Source: Macrolepiota albuminosa
Taxonomy: Eukaryota; Basidiomycota; Agaricomycetes; Agaricales; Agaricaceae
Assembly (NCBI GenBank): GCA_027475525.1
Contig: JAMWFC010000037.1
Coordinates: forward strand, 5,419 to 69,418
DNA length: 64,000 nt
Reading direction: 5' to 3'
In this document: piece after piece, positions 32,288-44,534 of the stretch
Numbering within the stretch: the first letter of the stretch is position 1
How the letters are laid out: every line of letters starts with the position of its first letter
Position numbers and translations under genes: made by a program
The notes under the pieces: generated by a model
The model's database searches: none
What the model saw: the letters and a program-made list of their open reading frames with translations, nothing else
What the model was told of the DNA's origin: nothing

Positions 32288-34630
32288 CTAATAGTCCTGC
32301 TCGTTCTCATGTTCCATCGCTTCCCGCTCAAACCGTTTCTTCATCGCGCTCACTATATAAAGGGAAGACACCATCCATCAGTATTCGATGAGCATCGGGC
32401 GGGTAAGGAGGGAGGGACACACCATCTCGTGAGATTTGGCCAGACGAGAGCCAACCCTCTGGAAACGCAGCTACGATCTATGCGGGAGGACGAAAATCAG
32501 CTCGAGTGTGCAAGTATAGGTAGGGTCCCAAGGACACCGACCTTCTGATAAAGTGCCTTCCTTGATCCCTGCTCGCTCACTTGTATCACCGAGCCTTCAA
32601 GCGTGCTGTAAGAGAGAGAGAGAAACATCAGCTCTGTACCCAAAAGAACTAAAGAGGTAGAAAGGAGGGACGCGCATCCGACACAGAAAAACTCAAGTTC
32701 AAAAGTCAACGAAAACGAAAAAAAAAACATACTTCTTCTCATTCTCAAGTCGACAGCTCTCATTGCTCAACAACACAAGCTGCCACACAATAGACTTCAT
32801 CGAATCCGTAAGCCTATACTTCTTCCCCGGCGGCTGCGACAGGTGGTCCTTGCCCTCCTTTTCCTTATCCCCTCCTCCCCCGTCTTTGCCTGAAGGCTGT
32901 GCAGAAGGCGAAGGGTCGACGTCCATCTCTTCTGTAGGGTGCCGCGTGGTCCCGCCGGAGTCGGTGCCGTTGGCGGGGTCTGTCGTGCCTTCGAGGGCCA
33001 GTTTCTCGCGGCGTTTGTCTGTGTTTAATCGTTAATAATTTAGTTACGAGGGAGGTAGAGGAAGGAGGAAATCGACAGGCAAGGCACACAGATGGTGGGA
33101 GAGAAAGAAATGACGAGAGGGGGGGAAAGAATCAGACGTACCCCACGCTATAACACTCTTTTCCCACTCGTCCCGCGCCTTTTGAAACCCGGCCTTCGCT
33201 TGTGTCTCGAGCTCCGCCAGAAGTGCATTTTGGCGTTCTTGAAGGAGCTCCTGGTGCTCGGGATATACCGTACGTTTTATAAGTTTCTGTTCAATATACT
33301 CCGTTAGCATCATGGATAAAGAAAGGAACGAGGGGGAGGAAAGCGACGCACGCTCATGGTGAACTTGTTGTATGGGAAGATAGTCGGCATGAGACTGAAG
33401 AAATATTCGTCGTATTCGTCGAGTTTGATTGCAAGGAGAGCGAGTTTAGAAAGGAGGGGTTTGATCGAAGGTGGGAATTTGCCTTTTTGTTCCCAGTTCT
33501 CTGCACGAGTCTTTTAGTCTCAGGTTCGGACCAAGGGCTGAGATACGCACCTTTCGAGACATGTTCCCGAAGTGCTTGTATTTCCTGTTGTATTAGTGGG
33601 TCGAACGAACGCTGCGGAACCGATCGAATCAGTAAAACTGGACGGTCACAGGAAAGATACTGACCACATCCACAATCTTCCTCTTCTTTCCTCCCTCCGT
33701 GACAGTGATATACCTCTTTCTCTTCTCTCCGACTTTCTCACCCGTCGCATGCGCAGTCGGCCCCTTCTCGTTGTCAGACACACTCGTCGGCGCGCCCGGA
33801 GCCGCACTCGCATTCTCCGCTGCCGCATCGCTCTTCACAGTCGATATTGGTAACGACAAACCCTTCTTGCTCGACGCTGTGACAGACAGCAGAGGGTTCT
33901 TAGATTTTGGCTTCTTGGGTGATTTGTCCTTGAGCAAGGCGACTTCACCGGAAGAAACATAAAACCCTTGTTGTTTTGTCTGTGCGAAATACGTTCGCTC
34001 GTCGATAGCGAGCTCGGAATCGTCGATGAAGGGGTCGGAAATGTCGTAATGCTCAAAAGTTGGATTTTTCTTCTATATAAGGAACAGAAATTATCAGATG
34101 AATTACTTATCCATGTGAGGTAAGAAATAAAGAGTCACCTTCTTCTTTTTCTTCTCCTTATCGGTGCCCTTATCGTCGTCGTCCTCGCTGTCGCTGTGGG
34201 CAGCGGCGGCGGCGGCGGCGGTAGGCGTCAACGGTCGCTGACCAGTGGCACGAGCCAAGTCCGCAATATCGACGGCATAATTCTCTGGACCCCCGAGACT
34301 GATTTCGAGGCGGATAGTCTGGAGCGGGACGGGGGGCAGTGGAGGGGGCGGCGAGCGCGACGGTGAGCGCGCCTTGATTTTGGAGGAGCGGGGTTTGGCG
34401 GTGGAGGCGGGTTTGGCAGCGGGAGTCGCTGATTTGGTAATGGGGACAGCGGAGGGAGGACTAGGAGACTTGTGTGTTTGTTCAGAGGAATTGTCTCTAA
34501 GTTCTGACTTTAAAGGAGAAGCAAGCCGCGGGTCACCATCGAGCGCAACGACGGATTCATCCGTGGAAGCCGGGCTTCCCGGTCGTGATGAAATGTTTTG
34601 GAACTCGTCTGAGGCCATGTCGACATCCAT
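32288..34630 (-). CDS. HPC2/ubinuclein-type HIR complex subunit
   Basis: Nine exons from canonical splice sites: 34630-34138, 34072-33665, 33611-33551, 33500-33352, 33286-33141, 33018-32733, 32605-32542, 32477-32423, 32352-32288. The N-terminus is Ser/Pro-rich with an Ala8 tract and an acidic/Lys stretch. Exon 2 carries the HPC2-related domain (FEHYDISDPFIDDSEL, FYVSSGEVALL). Exons 4-7 carry a helical ubinuclein middle-domain-like part (KRTVYPEHQELLQERQ, KYRLTDSMKSIVWQLV). The end is VSAMKKRFEREA. Ubinuclein/Hpc2 proteins are part of the HIR complex that deposits H3-H4 outside replication in the nucleus. The start at 34630 is the first ATG of the frame. The gene appears intact. Identity rests on the HPC2 domain and gene architecture. 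Confidence 0.82.
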
Positions 34631-36501
34631 TCTCACGCACGAGGGTGCTTAGCTAGAATTAAGAGGGAAAAAGAGGGACAAGCGGGGGGGAGGGGGCGGA
34701 GATGGTGGAATTGATGTGGCACCTGTGTCTTCCTTGGCGGAAAAGCCCATGTCCGTGCGCCCGCTTTTCGTTTCTCTATCTGGGCCCCTCAATTGCCTTG
34801 CACCGCAAAAACGAAAGTTCGCAAATCCGCGCGAGAGCCACATAATCCATTCCCATTGGCTCGGCTTTTGCCATCTTCCTCCTCCTTTTCCCACGCCCCC
34901 AGAAGGTGTTGAGGAGGAGCACATACACATCAACTCCCTCAATGCACGTCACTTTCTTTTTCTGTCTTTTCTCTTTGAATCGCAAGTGCATTGACTCTGT
35001 CCCGTCACTAGCAACAGTGCTAGCCCCTGCTTGCTTAATGCCCTAGTTTGACATTCCTTTTCCAGCAAGGGAGAACCCAATCATGAATGATTATCACGCC
35101 TGACCAGTTTGATGTGTGTTCCAGGCAAACAATTCGAGTAAGTCTCTCCATGAGTAATGGATGGAACAAGAGTGCTATCGGATTGAATGAGATTGCGAGG
35201 TACTCGGATTTGCAAAATCTTCCTCGGGCGTGATGCCGCAGAAAGCTCGTCTCCATATGCTTTACGTCACTTTTTAGGAGCGCAACATTTAGAGAATTCA
35301 CGATGCTAAGGACACGCACCAACCAGGACTCTGAGACTTTCACTATGAATCTATATTGAAATTGACTTGGCCAAAGTTATGTCCACAAATTTTACGGAAA
35401 CATTCGATTCACCTCCTGATCATCACCACTCCTGCCTGTCAGTGCTACTAGTCTTACTAGTCTTTCAACTGGAGTATCTAGTTGTTTCAAAAATCCAGAG
35501 TCCACTTGTGGAGCTATATACCTAACTCCGCGGTACCTAGGTTCAGTGGCATTATGCACGCATCCACAAGTCGCAAACACACTCTCACGCGCCCTTTCAA
35601 AGCCTTGATTTCTCCTTGATATCTGCCTATGATGAAACCACAGAATGCGTATTTGTGCGTGCATACAGGCGCTGATGCTTGCACATGATTGTGGTCTCGA
35701 CATAGAATTTACGATGCTCAGGACACGCACGAGTTCTTCCAACCAGGACTGTGACAGCTTTCACTACAAATCTATATTGGCATTGACTTGGCCAATGTTA
35801 TATTTTACGGACGAAACATTCGATTCACCTCTTGATCATCACCACTCCTGCCTGTCAGTGCTACTAGTCTTACTAGTCTTTTACCGGTAAGTACTGGAGC
35901 ATCTGGTTGTTTCAAAATCCAGAGTCCACTTGTGGAGCTATATACCTAACTCCGCGGTACCTACGTTCAGTGGCATTATGCACGCATCCACAAGTCGCAA
36001 ACACACTCTCACGCGCCCTTTCAAAGCCTTGATTTCTCCTTGATATCTGCCTGTGATGAAACCAAAGAATGATGGTTACTTTCAGAAGTTTGCTTTTGAA
36101 TAAGAATCTGGATCACTCGTGAGCGGTCATGTCAGGGTGTAACTCTGTGTTTGATACACCGAGTCGGAGGTCTATTAACCTTGTCACCTTGATGTAACCA
36201 TAGACGCTTTGTTGGATGCAATGAGTTCGTTGGACTCATCAATCAGAGCCTACAATCAAACCCTCAGTTACATATAACGTAGACGCATCAGTACTGCTGA
36301 TCATTGCACGTCCCTGTAAGGCACCCGATCAATCATAACAGGGACTATGTACTTTGAGATTACGGTTCCCATACAACGTACAGAACAAGTCAAGCGCGTT
36401 TGATCTTCAATTACCCTAACTACCTCCCTAAATAATAATAGACCAGTTTTCCAAATATACAAATAAAAACGAATGATAAGCTAGGAAATAAAATTATCCA
36501 A
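34631..36501. other. Intergenic, with a two-copy imperfect repeat
   Basis: The HPC2 promoter lies at the left side. The rest holds the 0.4-kb repeat at 35303-36070 and no convincing gene. Confidence 0.6.
35303..36070. repeat. Imperfect tandem duplication of about 0.41-0.42 kb
   Basis: Copy 1 about 35294-35647, copy 2 about 35705-36071, offset 411 bp at the start and 424 bp at the end, roughly nine in ten bases alike with small indels. Shared landmarks are GGACACGCAC, CACTCCTGCCTGTCAGTGCT and TAACTCCGCGGTACCTA. The divergence shows it is old DNA, unlike the exact 77-bp repeats. Confidence 0.85.
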
Positions 36502-38704
36502 TTATGATTCATCTTGTTCAGTGCAGCCTATATCCATTCCCAACTCATGGCGAATAAGATGCCCGATGTCGCATTTGTTCTTCTGCTGGCAAAAGGCGTC
36601 CCATGTCGAGTGAGCGTTGTCACGAACGAGTGTGTGAATTCGTTCGGATCGGGTTCTTCTATAATCCTCCAGCGCTTTTGAAATGACTTCACCGGTAAGA
36701 GGTTTCTGCCGTTCCGTTTTCAGTGTCGCCACAAATAGATCGTACAAGAAAAGCGTTAGATGCACGATGTATGCCTCGATACATGTGGCTATCCGCGGTC
36801 TAAATGCCGGTCAATGAAATTTAGCATGAGCGTGTGCACTGGTAATTGTTGTGACGTACACTGCTTGGTAACTCGCGTATAGAAACTCGATCGCCACAAT
36901 CGTAAGACTCGTTGCCTCAAGCGCCATGCTCGCAAGGGGGAAGATGGAATCAAAAATCGAACTCAGAGTCTCAAGCGCTGGAAATCTTTCGTTTATGCTC
37001 CTAAAGGATATTCTCAACCATCATTCTTATCAATCGCGAAAAAAACCTACGATAAAGCTGAGGGTTGAGGCATGAATGGCTGGATCAATTCAAGCATCTT
37101 CAAACGGAATATATTTCCAGACAGAAGCTACGAGGGGCTCAGATGTGCTATACATTGATTAAAATTTAAACTCACTTTCTGGGGATCTCTGAAATTCCAG
37201 ACCTTGATGATGTCCAGGTGTATACGCCACAAACAATCCAGCAATACATGACCTCGGAATACAGTGCTCTTCCCCAAGTCTTTCCAATACTCTGCACAGA
37301 TCATGAGCTCCCATAAGGATCAGTTTGAATGTATGGATCTACTTTTGAAACCCTCCCTGATGACAAGCAATAATCCCTCAACAAAATAGTAAAATGAAAC
37401 GTTTGACTCATACTCACTCAATTGACGTATCAACCTTTTGCTTGGGGTCGATTCGCTGAGCCACAGCCCACGGCACTAGCGTTTCCGTCGTTTTTAGACA
37501 TTTCCGGGTGATCTTTGTCAGGTTCTCGAGCCCCTCTAAGGAATCTAAACCGCAAGCGTTTCCGTCGTTTTTAGACATTTCCGGGTGATCTTTGTCAGGT
37601 TCTCGAGCCCCTCTAAGGAATCTAAACCGCAACCTTATCAGCCGGGAAAATCCCATCAAAGGAAGCAGATTGAACGAACTAGGGAACCTGTCATTTGTCG
37701 AGACTGCGACATAATGTCTTGGCATAGATTTCATCCAAACCCTTGACCACAAGTGATGTTTGATAATGTGACTGGACTGCGGGTGCCTCCTCCACAGTGG
37801 CAGGCGCAGCAGGGGTAGTTTGGAAATCTCATCATTCTTCTCCTGAAGCTCCTGGATGGACGCATTCAAGTGCTTCACGGAGTCTTTCAGAGCCTGTATC
37901 CGGAATTCGGAAGTATCTGCACCCGCTCCAAATATCTGGTTGCCTTTTGGAAGCACTCGTTGAAGAGAAGGTCCGATTTTGTCAAGACGAACACTACAGG
38001 GATGTTGACTGAAGGATGGTGAGAAACTAAGTTGATGGGACTGAGGAGCAAATGAAAGCGGACTTACAACGCCTCGCAAGCACTATGAGTGCCTCATTCG
38101 CGGTTTCTGTCAGTCGACAACCGGTACGCGGCGCCTCCATACACATCCTGATAGTGTGTATGAGTGGTTATACAAGCACATTTTTGGGCTTTACCAAATG
38201 ACATGAAGCCGGTCCTTGACGGACAGAGTGATCTTCGACTTGTCCGAGATAAATTGTTCAACCGTATCCCAGTTGTCCTTATTGCCGGGTTCAAAGCCCT
38301 GACTGTCATGGAGGATGAAGTGGGGATTGTCGACCGAGGTGTATTCTCGGTGGATGTCAGCGGTCCCGGCGCGATTGTCAGCGATATCAATTTCCTATTG
38401 TCAGGATGTTATCGTCGACGTTAAAAGATCGGAACTGTTTTTCTTACCTTTTGATCAATATTGAAGACGTTGGCGATGAGAGAGGACTTCCCCACTCCGC
38501 TCTATACAACAAGGTCAACGTGTAAGTATAGATAAGGTCGAGTACACCAAAAAAAAACCCACGTTTCCTACGACTAGAATTCTAAACCTGGAGTACGAGT
38601 GAGTCCAATACAAATGTGCAGGAGACAATCAGGACATACCGTGTGCAGGGAGCAAGGGTTTCCTCGACTGTGGATGGAAGTCTATCTGGTGGAGAGGCAG
38701 TCAT
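36502..38704 (-). CDS. Second P-loop GTPase gene (paralog without microexon array)
   Basis: ATG at 38704. First exons by splice sites: 38704-38640, 38587-38563, 38501-38448, 38394-38195, 38147-38068, then from 38008. They encode RFRILVVGNSGVGKSSLIAN (P-loop; an intron lies inside it after GN), FILHDSQGFEPG (G3) and VVFVLTKSDLLF (G4). Later exons hold KVWNFRDPQ and a hydrophobic part (SMALEATSLTIVAIEFLYAS, about 36990-36860). The last exon is 36783-36502, with LYDLFVATLKTERQKPLT. Between 37.9 and 37.6 kb the frame changes more than once, and duplication #17 lies there, so this part may be broken or misassembled. Same family as the gene at 26.6-31.3 kb. Confidence 0.68.
37478..37632. repeat. 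77-bp tandem duplication #17
   Basis: Period exactly 77 bp (37478 and 37555), identical, in an exon of the second GTPase gene, that is in unique host DNA. Confidence 0.96.
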
Positions 38705-39890
38705 GTGAAAAGTGCAGATCTGTCTTGCTCATACTTATAGTACTTTAGATGCTGGGACAAACAGGGAAGCTCCCTTAATTTGGTGAATACCAAATCTAGT
38801 ATGATGTATGTATGGCAGTGTAAAAATAGACAAGGCGTCACACGCATATCATGCGTGGAACAACCAAAGGAGAGTAACTGTCGAGTAACCATCAGATGTC
38901 GGAATTTGGAGGCGACCACTGTGACCCCTTGGGGATTACTGAGCGCCCGATTGGAGATTGTTTCTTCTTTTTCTTTTTCGCAATGTTATGCTTTTCTGCT
39001 CAAGGCTCGGAGGTAATAGGAGTGACATTACATATCTCATACATCAGACGCTGTGCTTCGACCGAATGGTGTGAAAAGCTTACAATGAGTTGAATATAGA
39101 GGATCGGAAAGTCTCCCTGGACATCCTTGTAGATGTCGAAAACACAAGCGGTGAGTACTTGAGTACTTAATCTTGCAAAATTTCAGGATTTTCCCAGATC
39201 CCTTGCGTTCTCTGAATCGCGCGTCAATTATTGTTTACTTCTGCTTCATTGATAAGGTTTTCGCCACAATTCGGTGCATCCAGTCAGAATGACGATCCAG
39301 AGCGGACATGATTGCCCGTCCAAACGTACAAAGCGATAAAAGCTCGCGTGGGCATTGCACATCGTTTTCAATCATTCAACCACGAAAGATGTAGTTTAGT
39401 TTCTGGGAGATTTTCTGATATGGCCATACAAAGACTTCTTGCCATGGGATGTAAAAACACGATGCGACGATGAGATCTGAGGCCTGGAGTCAACACACGA
39501 ATTGCTGTGTGAATGAGGCGGAGAACGCGCAGCAGTGGGTCACGACACGCCAAATGTGATCTCGTCCGTAGCGAAGACGAGTGCATTATAGTTGAGTCGC
39601 AGTTGACAGTGAGGTTTACGTTATGTGGGCTATTGCGATTAGAGGCGGCTGTGTCCATTATAGCCTGAGGCCTGACTCTTGTGAATAACCATGGTTATCA
39701 TCAGCACATTTGCTCCACTAAACCTGAGGAGGTGCTTCCAGAAGTTCAAGCGGCCCCCGGATATACAGTTATGCGCTCGCGTGGCAGTCACGTGGCTTGA
39801 ATTCCCGTTGTGTGTTGTCCGGTTGAGTATCATCAGACATCACCTAGCTCGCCGTTCCCTACGACTTCCTCGACCTCTTGGTACTCAAAA
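38705..39890. other. Intergenic, no gene recognised
   Basis: Divergent promoter region between the minus-strand GTPase gene and the plus-strand P1 gene. The longest open frame (39368-39658, minus) has no recognisable features. Confidence 0.6.
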
Positions 39891-40473
39891 ATGGTGAGAA
39901 TTCGTCTCTATGTCCTACAATGCTTCGATTTGCCCAGTGTCTATCGTCTTTATATCAAGATTTTGGGTGGATGGGAACCTGAGGATCCGGATGACATCCC
40001 TACTGACTGTTTATTTCGTTGTACTAGGCCACTGCTGAACTCGCCACTACCTACGCCGCTCTCATCCTTGCCGACGAGGGCCAGGAGATTACAGTACGAT
40101 TGAGATAGCTCGGATTTTCGGAGTAGGTGTGCTGATATAGAGATTCTCAGTCAGAAAAAATTCTCGCATTGACAAACGGGGCTGGTGTCGAGGTCGAGCC
40201 TATTTGGGCATCACTACTTGCCAAGGCGCTTGAGGGAAAGAACGTAAAGGACCTCCTATCAAACGTCGGCTCAGGGGGAGGAGCACCCGCCGCATCTGCC
40301 GCTCCTGTTGCCGCCGCTGGTGGTGCGCCTGCTGCCGAGGCACCGAAAGAGGAGGCGAAGCCTGAGAAGGAAGAGGAATCTGACGACGATATGGTACGTT
40401 TCGACCATCTCTTTCGAATTTGTGGTAAGCCTAACCGGATATCCTCATATAGGGCTTCGGTCTCTTCGATTAA
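39891..40473 (+). CDS. RPP1: 60S acidic ribosomal protein P1
   Basis: Four exons: 39891-39893 (only the start codon), 40028-40093, 40151-40393, 40453-40473. The protein is 110 residues: [20 protein letters not shown], then an Ala/Gly/Pro-rich hinge, then the acidic C-terminus ESDDDMGFGLFD that is diagnostic of the P1/P2 stalk proteins. The stalk recruits translation factors to the large subunit. [20 protein letters not shown] fits P1 rather than P2. Donors are GTGAGA, GTACGA and GTACGT; acceptors TAG, CAG, TAG. All joins keep the frame. Confidence 0.93.
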
Positions 40474-40926
40474 AGCATCATTTTCTCCCTTCATATTTTT
40501 TCTACTTCGCTGTATTCTGTACTGCAGCTCCAAAAAAATTTTGGAAAGAACCAAATCGCACTGCGTGAAAACTGAGTGTTCTACATGTATGATCCACGCC
40601 CAGTTCCTTTGTTGTCCAATTCGTAGTTCTCCATCTTGTTGTCTCCTTTCATCTGCTCGGTTGTTAGCGATGACCGGGTGTTAAATTTTCTTAAATACTC
40701 GTATGGTGAATGTTATCTATGAAACTTTGGCGATTTCGATCGCCCTTTTTCTTCATGATTTGTATCCAATTTCACAAAGCATACAGAAGAGCAGAAAGCA
40801 TAGTGGACGTCTTTCTATTTTGACAAAAGAGAACTTTCGGGCTGTTGGAGCTCCGCAAACGGCTATATCGGCACGCGCAGTTGGGCGGCAAACAAGCACG
40901 ATCTCTCACCTTATCAAACCACGACA
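40474..40926. other. Spacer between P1 and acylaminoacyl-peptidase genes
   Basis: P1 3' UTR and the promoter of the next gene; no additional gene seen. Confidence 0.6.
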
Positions 40927-43409
40927 ATGTACGATCTCCTCACTGAGATTCCTGTTCCTGTTTCGGCCCACTTTGTTTCTTCAGATGGTACATCTTTTGT
41001 CATATCATCACTGACCCCTCCTTTAGGATATACCTACTAATCTTGGTGCTATGTAGTCCTTCATGTCACGTCTACATTTCATGATCATGCCCGCAACATC
41101 AAGAAAACAGTCAGCAGCTCGATACTGTTCAATGAATCTGGCTTTACGTCATCGCCGATGCAAGATATTGGTAATGAGGTCGCATATACATACTCACCTT
41201 CACGAGCGCGTCGCGCGGTGTTACGAGAAGTGAAGGATGATGGCAAACCCAGAAGATTTGTGGAGATCTGGCATAAGAGTGCTCTAGAAACCTCTATCGA
41301 AGTCACAGAGAAACACGGTGCATTTTACACAGACGGTGGGAGTCGTTTAATTACCTTGAAGTTTGGAATTGACTCGCCTCTGATATTAGATCATGTCGCA
41401 TCTCTGTCGTTTTCGCCTTCCGAGACTTCGTTGATTTATATTGCTGAAAGTAATCCTCTTACCGCCACTGAGGACGATCCCTATCTGAAGTTCAGATATA
41501 CCCCTCAATTCGGAGAAGGCATCGCTGGTAAACGTCGACCCGCGATTTTCTTTTTCTGTTGGAGGAATGGATTTGGAGAACCTGAACAGGCTCTAACATC
41601 ATTTTCTGTCGCCTCAGAAGCTCTCTTTGGACAAGCCATATTTTCTCCCGCTGGCGACACCGTGTACGCCACGGGATATGAGTATACTTCCGATCATCGT
41701 CTTCTGGGGATAAAACACTGCTTCAATCGTCCTTCGGGAATCTGGGAAATCACACCGTCGTCCCTTTCTCTTAATGACATACTCAGCCATGAATCCAAGC
41801 CATTAAAATGCTCTGCGAGAAAACTGACATCCTCTTATCTCTCCTGCCGATCTCCCTGCGCTTTCACTTACGACGAAAAGTCTACTTTGTTGTGGTTGTC
41901 TCACCCTTCAGGAGGTGCACACGCAGCGACGTCTCTGATATACTCTCTTGACATCACTTCCCAAGTTGATCCTAAAGAAATCACTAAGCCTCTGGTGAAT
42001 TCGGTATTCAAGCCTGAGCAAGGTGCTTTCCCAGGACTTTATCCCGACCCCAAGTTTGCTACATATCCCACACTTCAATTTTCTAAATCTTCAACGCCAT
42101 ATCTGATTACACATTCCGTTTGGGGATCGAGGGCCACTGTTCTCCTGATTTCGACTGCTGATGGGACAGTGAAAGATCTGACACCAGAAGATGGCAACCT
42201 CTATAGCTGGAAGGTATTTAATACAGACGGCTCAAGACGCGTCGTCTGCTCGCGTAGCACACCAATTTCGCCGCACGAGCTGGTTCTTGGAGAGTTCAGT
42301 GAGACAGGGAAAATATCCTGGCGTGTTCTTCACAAGCCAACTCTTCCTCCTCTATGTAAGCTCATCTTGGGTCTCGAAGTCTGTCAGAAACTAACAGATC
42401 TCAAGTGAAGGAAAAGCTAGACAATCTTCGCGCCACAATTATTCCAATTCCTGAACGATTTCCAACTGAAACCATTGTCATACAGCCGGCGGTTGCGCCA
42501 GGAAACCAGAGGGACACTCGGCCATGCATCACGATGCCCCATGGTGGACCCCATGGGGCTACGACGACGGCTTTCAATCCAGCAAATGTTGCTCTTGCTC
42601 TGGAACAATGTCAGGATTCTCTGAATTAAGATAGTTCTCGAGTGACTCATTTGCTTTTGAAGATACTCTTTCGCTTCCCAACTACACAGGGTCTGTGGGT
42701 TTCGGCGAATCTTCTGTTCGTGCTCTCCTCGGGAAATGTGGCACTCTCGACGTGGAAGACTGTATCGCTTCAATTAGACACTTGGTCAAACTGGGAATCT
42801 CTGTTGAAGGACCTGGAAAGCAGTTCGTTATGGGCGGTAGCCATGGTGGCTTCCTCACAGGGCATCGTGAGCATTTTTTCTTTATAAATCAATCAATGCA
42901 AAATTAACACATGGCACAATGAAGTGATCGGACAGTACCCTGAAATGTTTTCTGCAGCCGTGACACGCAATCCTGTCATGTCTGCAGGTGAATTGTCCTC
43001 CACGGACATACCAGATTGGTATTTTGCTGAATTTGGAGAATCATACCCCGTATTTTCCTCACCCTCCGTGGTTGAACTTGAACAAAACCCCCCGCCTGAG
43101 GCTACAAAACAAGCACCGCCACTCATGACACCAGAAACATATGCACGCATCTACCGTGCCTCACCAATTGCGCATGTGGATAATGTGCGCGCGTCGGTGT
43201 TGCTCTTGATTGGGGCAGCGGATTTGAGGGTTGCACCAACACAGGGAATTGAATATTATCATGCTCTGAAACAGCGGGCGAAGAGGGACACGAGAATTGA
43301 GATGTTGGTATTTGATGGTGAGAGTCATCCCCTCGAGGGTGTGGAGGCGTCTAGGATTGGGTGGCAGGCCGCACGAGATTTCTTCAAATGGGCTGAGAAA
43401 GTTGTCTGA
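40927..43409 (+). CDS. Acylaminoacyl-peptidase (prolyl oligopeptidase family S9)
   Basis: Five exons: 40927-40987, 41057-42355, 42406-42609, 42663-42866, 42925-43409. ATG at 40927 gives MYDLLTEIPVPVSAHFVSSD. The N-terminal two thirds look like the beta-propeller of acylpeptide hydrolase. The C-terminal hydrolase domain has PHGGPHG, the nucleophile motif GGSHGG (catalytic Ser), Asp in LLIGAADLRVAP and His in ESHPLEGVEA. These enzymes release N-acylated amino acids from peptides in the cytosol. All splice joins are phase-consistent and no stop interrupts the frame, so the gene looks intact. Confidence 0.9.
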
Positions 43410-44534
43410 TTCACTAAGAACCTCATGAAATGTCGTCCCTCAATGAGGTCATAGTTGACCTGGACTAAAAGTTGGTTTAGCACATGCGTTGTAACGAGTT
43501 AGCCTATTAGGAGAAATCGTCAGTCTTGGTTACTTGAATTGAAGTTCTCTTTTTTCTGGGATGTCTACCTGTAACATTGTTAGTGACTCGCAATGCGACG
43601 CAACAAGAACTGTTAACAAGAGTATATTATTTAAAGTATTTGCATTTTCTATCTGTTGGATCGAACTAAGAAATGTATATGTATGTATTGTACATGACTA
43701 ACAACTGTGGCTAGGTATTTGTGTGTATTATGATACTACCAGGCTTCAGCATAGCTAGCATTGGTTTCTGGAACAAGTCGGGATGGAACTACAGGACGTT
43801 ACGATCCTGCGACCGCTTACGCCGAGTGGACTAGGCTTCAGTCATTCCAAACCGGAGAAGTGAACCGTTACAGTAATTTGGCAGCAATATCGTATGTGTA
43901 TAAGCGATTGTTCTCCCGTCTCGCCGCGGCCGAAAGATACGTAGTCCGTCCCGGAATACAATAAACTTGAGGGTTGTCCCATACTCTTGGGTGAGGTTAC
44001 ATACAAGCTCTCCGAGACGGGACCTTATATCGCAAATCGCATCACGCTGAAAAAAGTCACTACATTCAAGGTTTCTATCCTGTCGGCCGACCTTGCCGTC
44101 TGACATTCTACGGGACTCATGTACTGTGCAAAAAAGGATATATAAAACCCTCGTTTTGTGTGCACCACAGCGCAGTTGTTTTCGCCTTATTATGACGATG
44201 CTTAGGTCTTGGTGCTAAAGGCGAATCTCGTGAAAAAGCAAACATCACTTACAGTCTAAGGCAAAGGTGCATTTTTCTTGATTACGTCGTTAATTAGCTA
44301 TAGACGTATATGATAAAAAACCGGAAGAATAACTAATGTCAAAGCCAAATTAGCGCTATCAGACTTGTCGGTAGTCGCAATTATGGCTTCGATGAAGCTT
44401 TATACGGTGATGCAAGCGTAATGATACATGGTCTATGATGGGAGTAATGATGTAAAAAGGATGTGGGGTCTCTAGGATGAGACCGGTAATGTTGATGGAC
44501 AGGCCTTCCAATAACGATTCGACAAGGACGGATG
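43410..44534. other. Intergenic, with a promoter-like relic
   Basis: No gene recognised. It holds the promoter-like block at 44081-44147, which resembles that of the secreted-protein gene at 46.7 kb but leads to no comparable open frame. Confidence 0.55.
44081..44147 (+). promoter_or_regulatory. Promoter-like block, copy 1
   Basis: A 27-bp element (TGTCGGCCGACC... to 44107) and a TATATAAAA box at 44139. The same 27 bp with one mismatch occur at 46325, again ahead of a TATA box. Copy 1 has no clear gene after it. Confidence 0.55.

Noticed and set aside
1020..34300. Numerous frameshifts in transposon genes as programmed frameshifts
   Set aside because: Most coincide with the 77-bp duplications and vanish when one copy is counted. 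Only the gag-pro/pol overlap at 9106 remains a candidate.
39368..39658. Minus-strand 96-codon frame
   Set aside because: No recognisable feature and unusual composition; probably chance.
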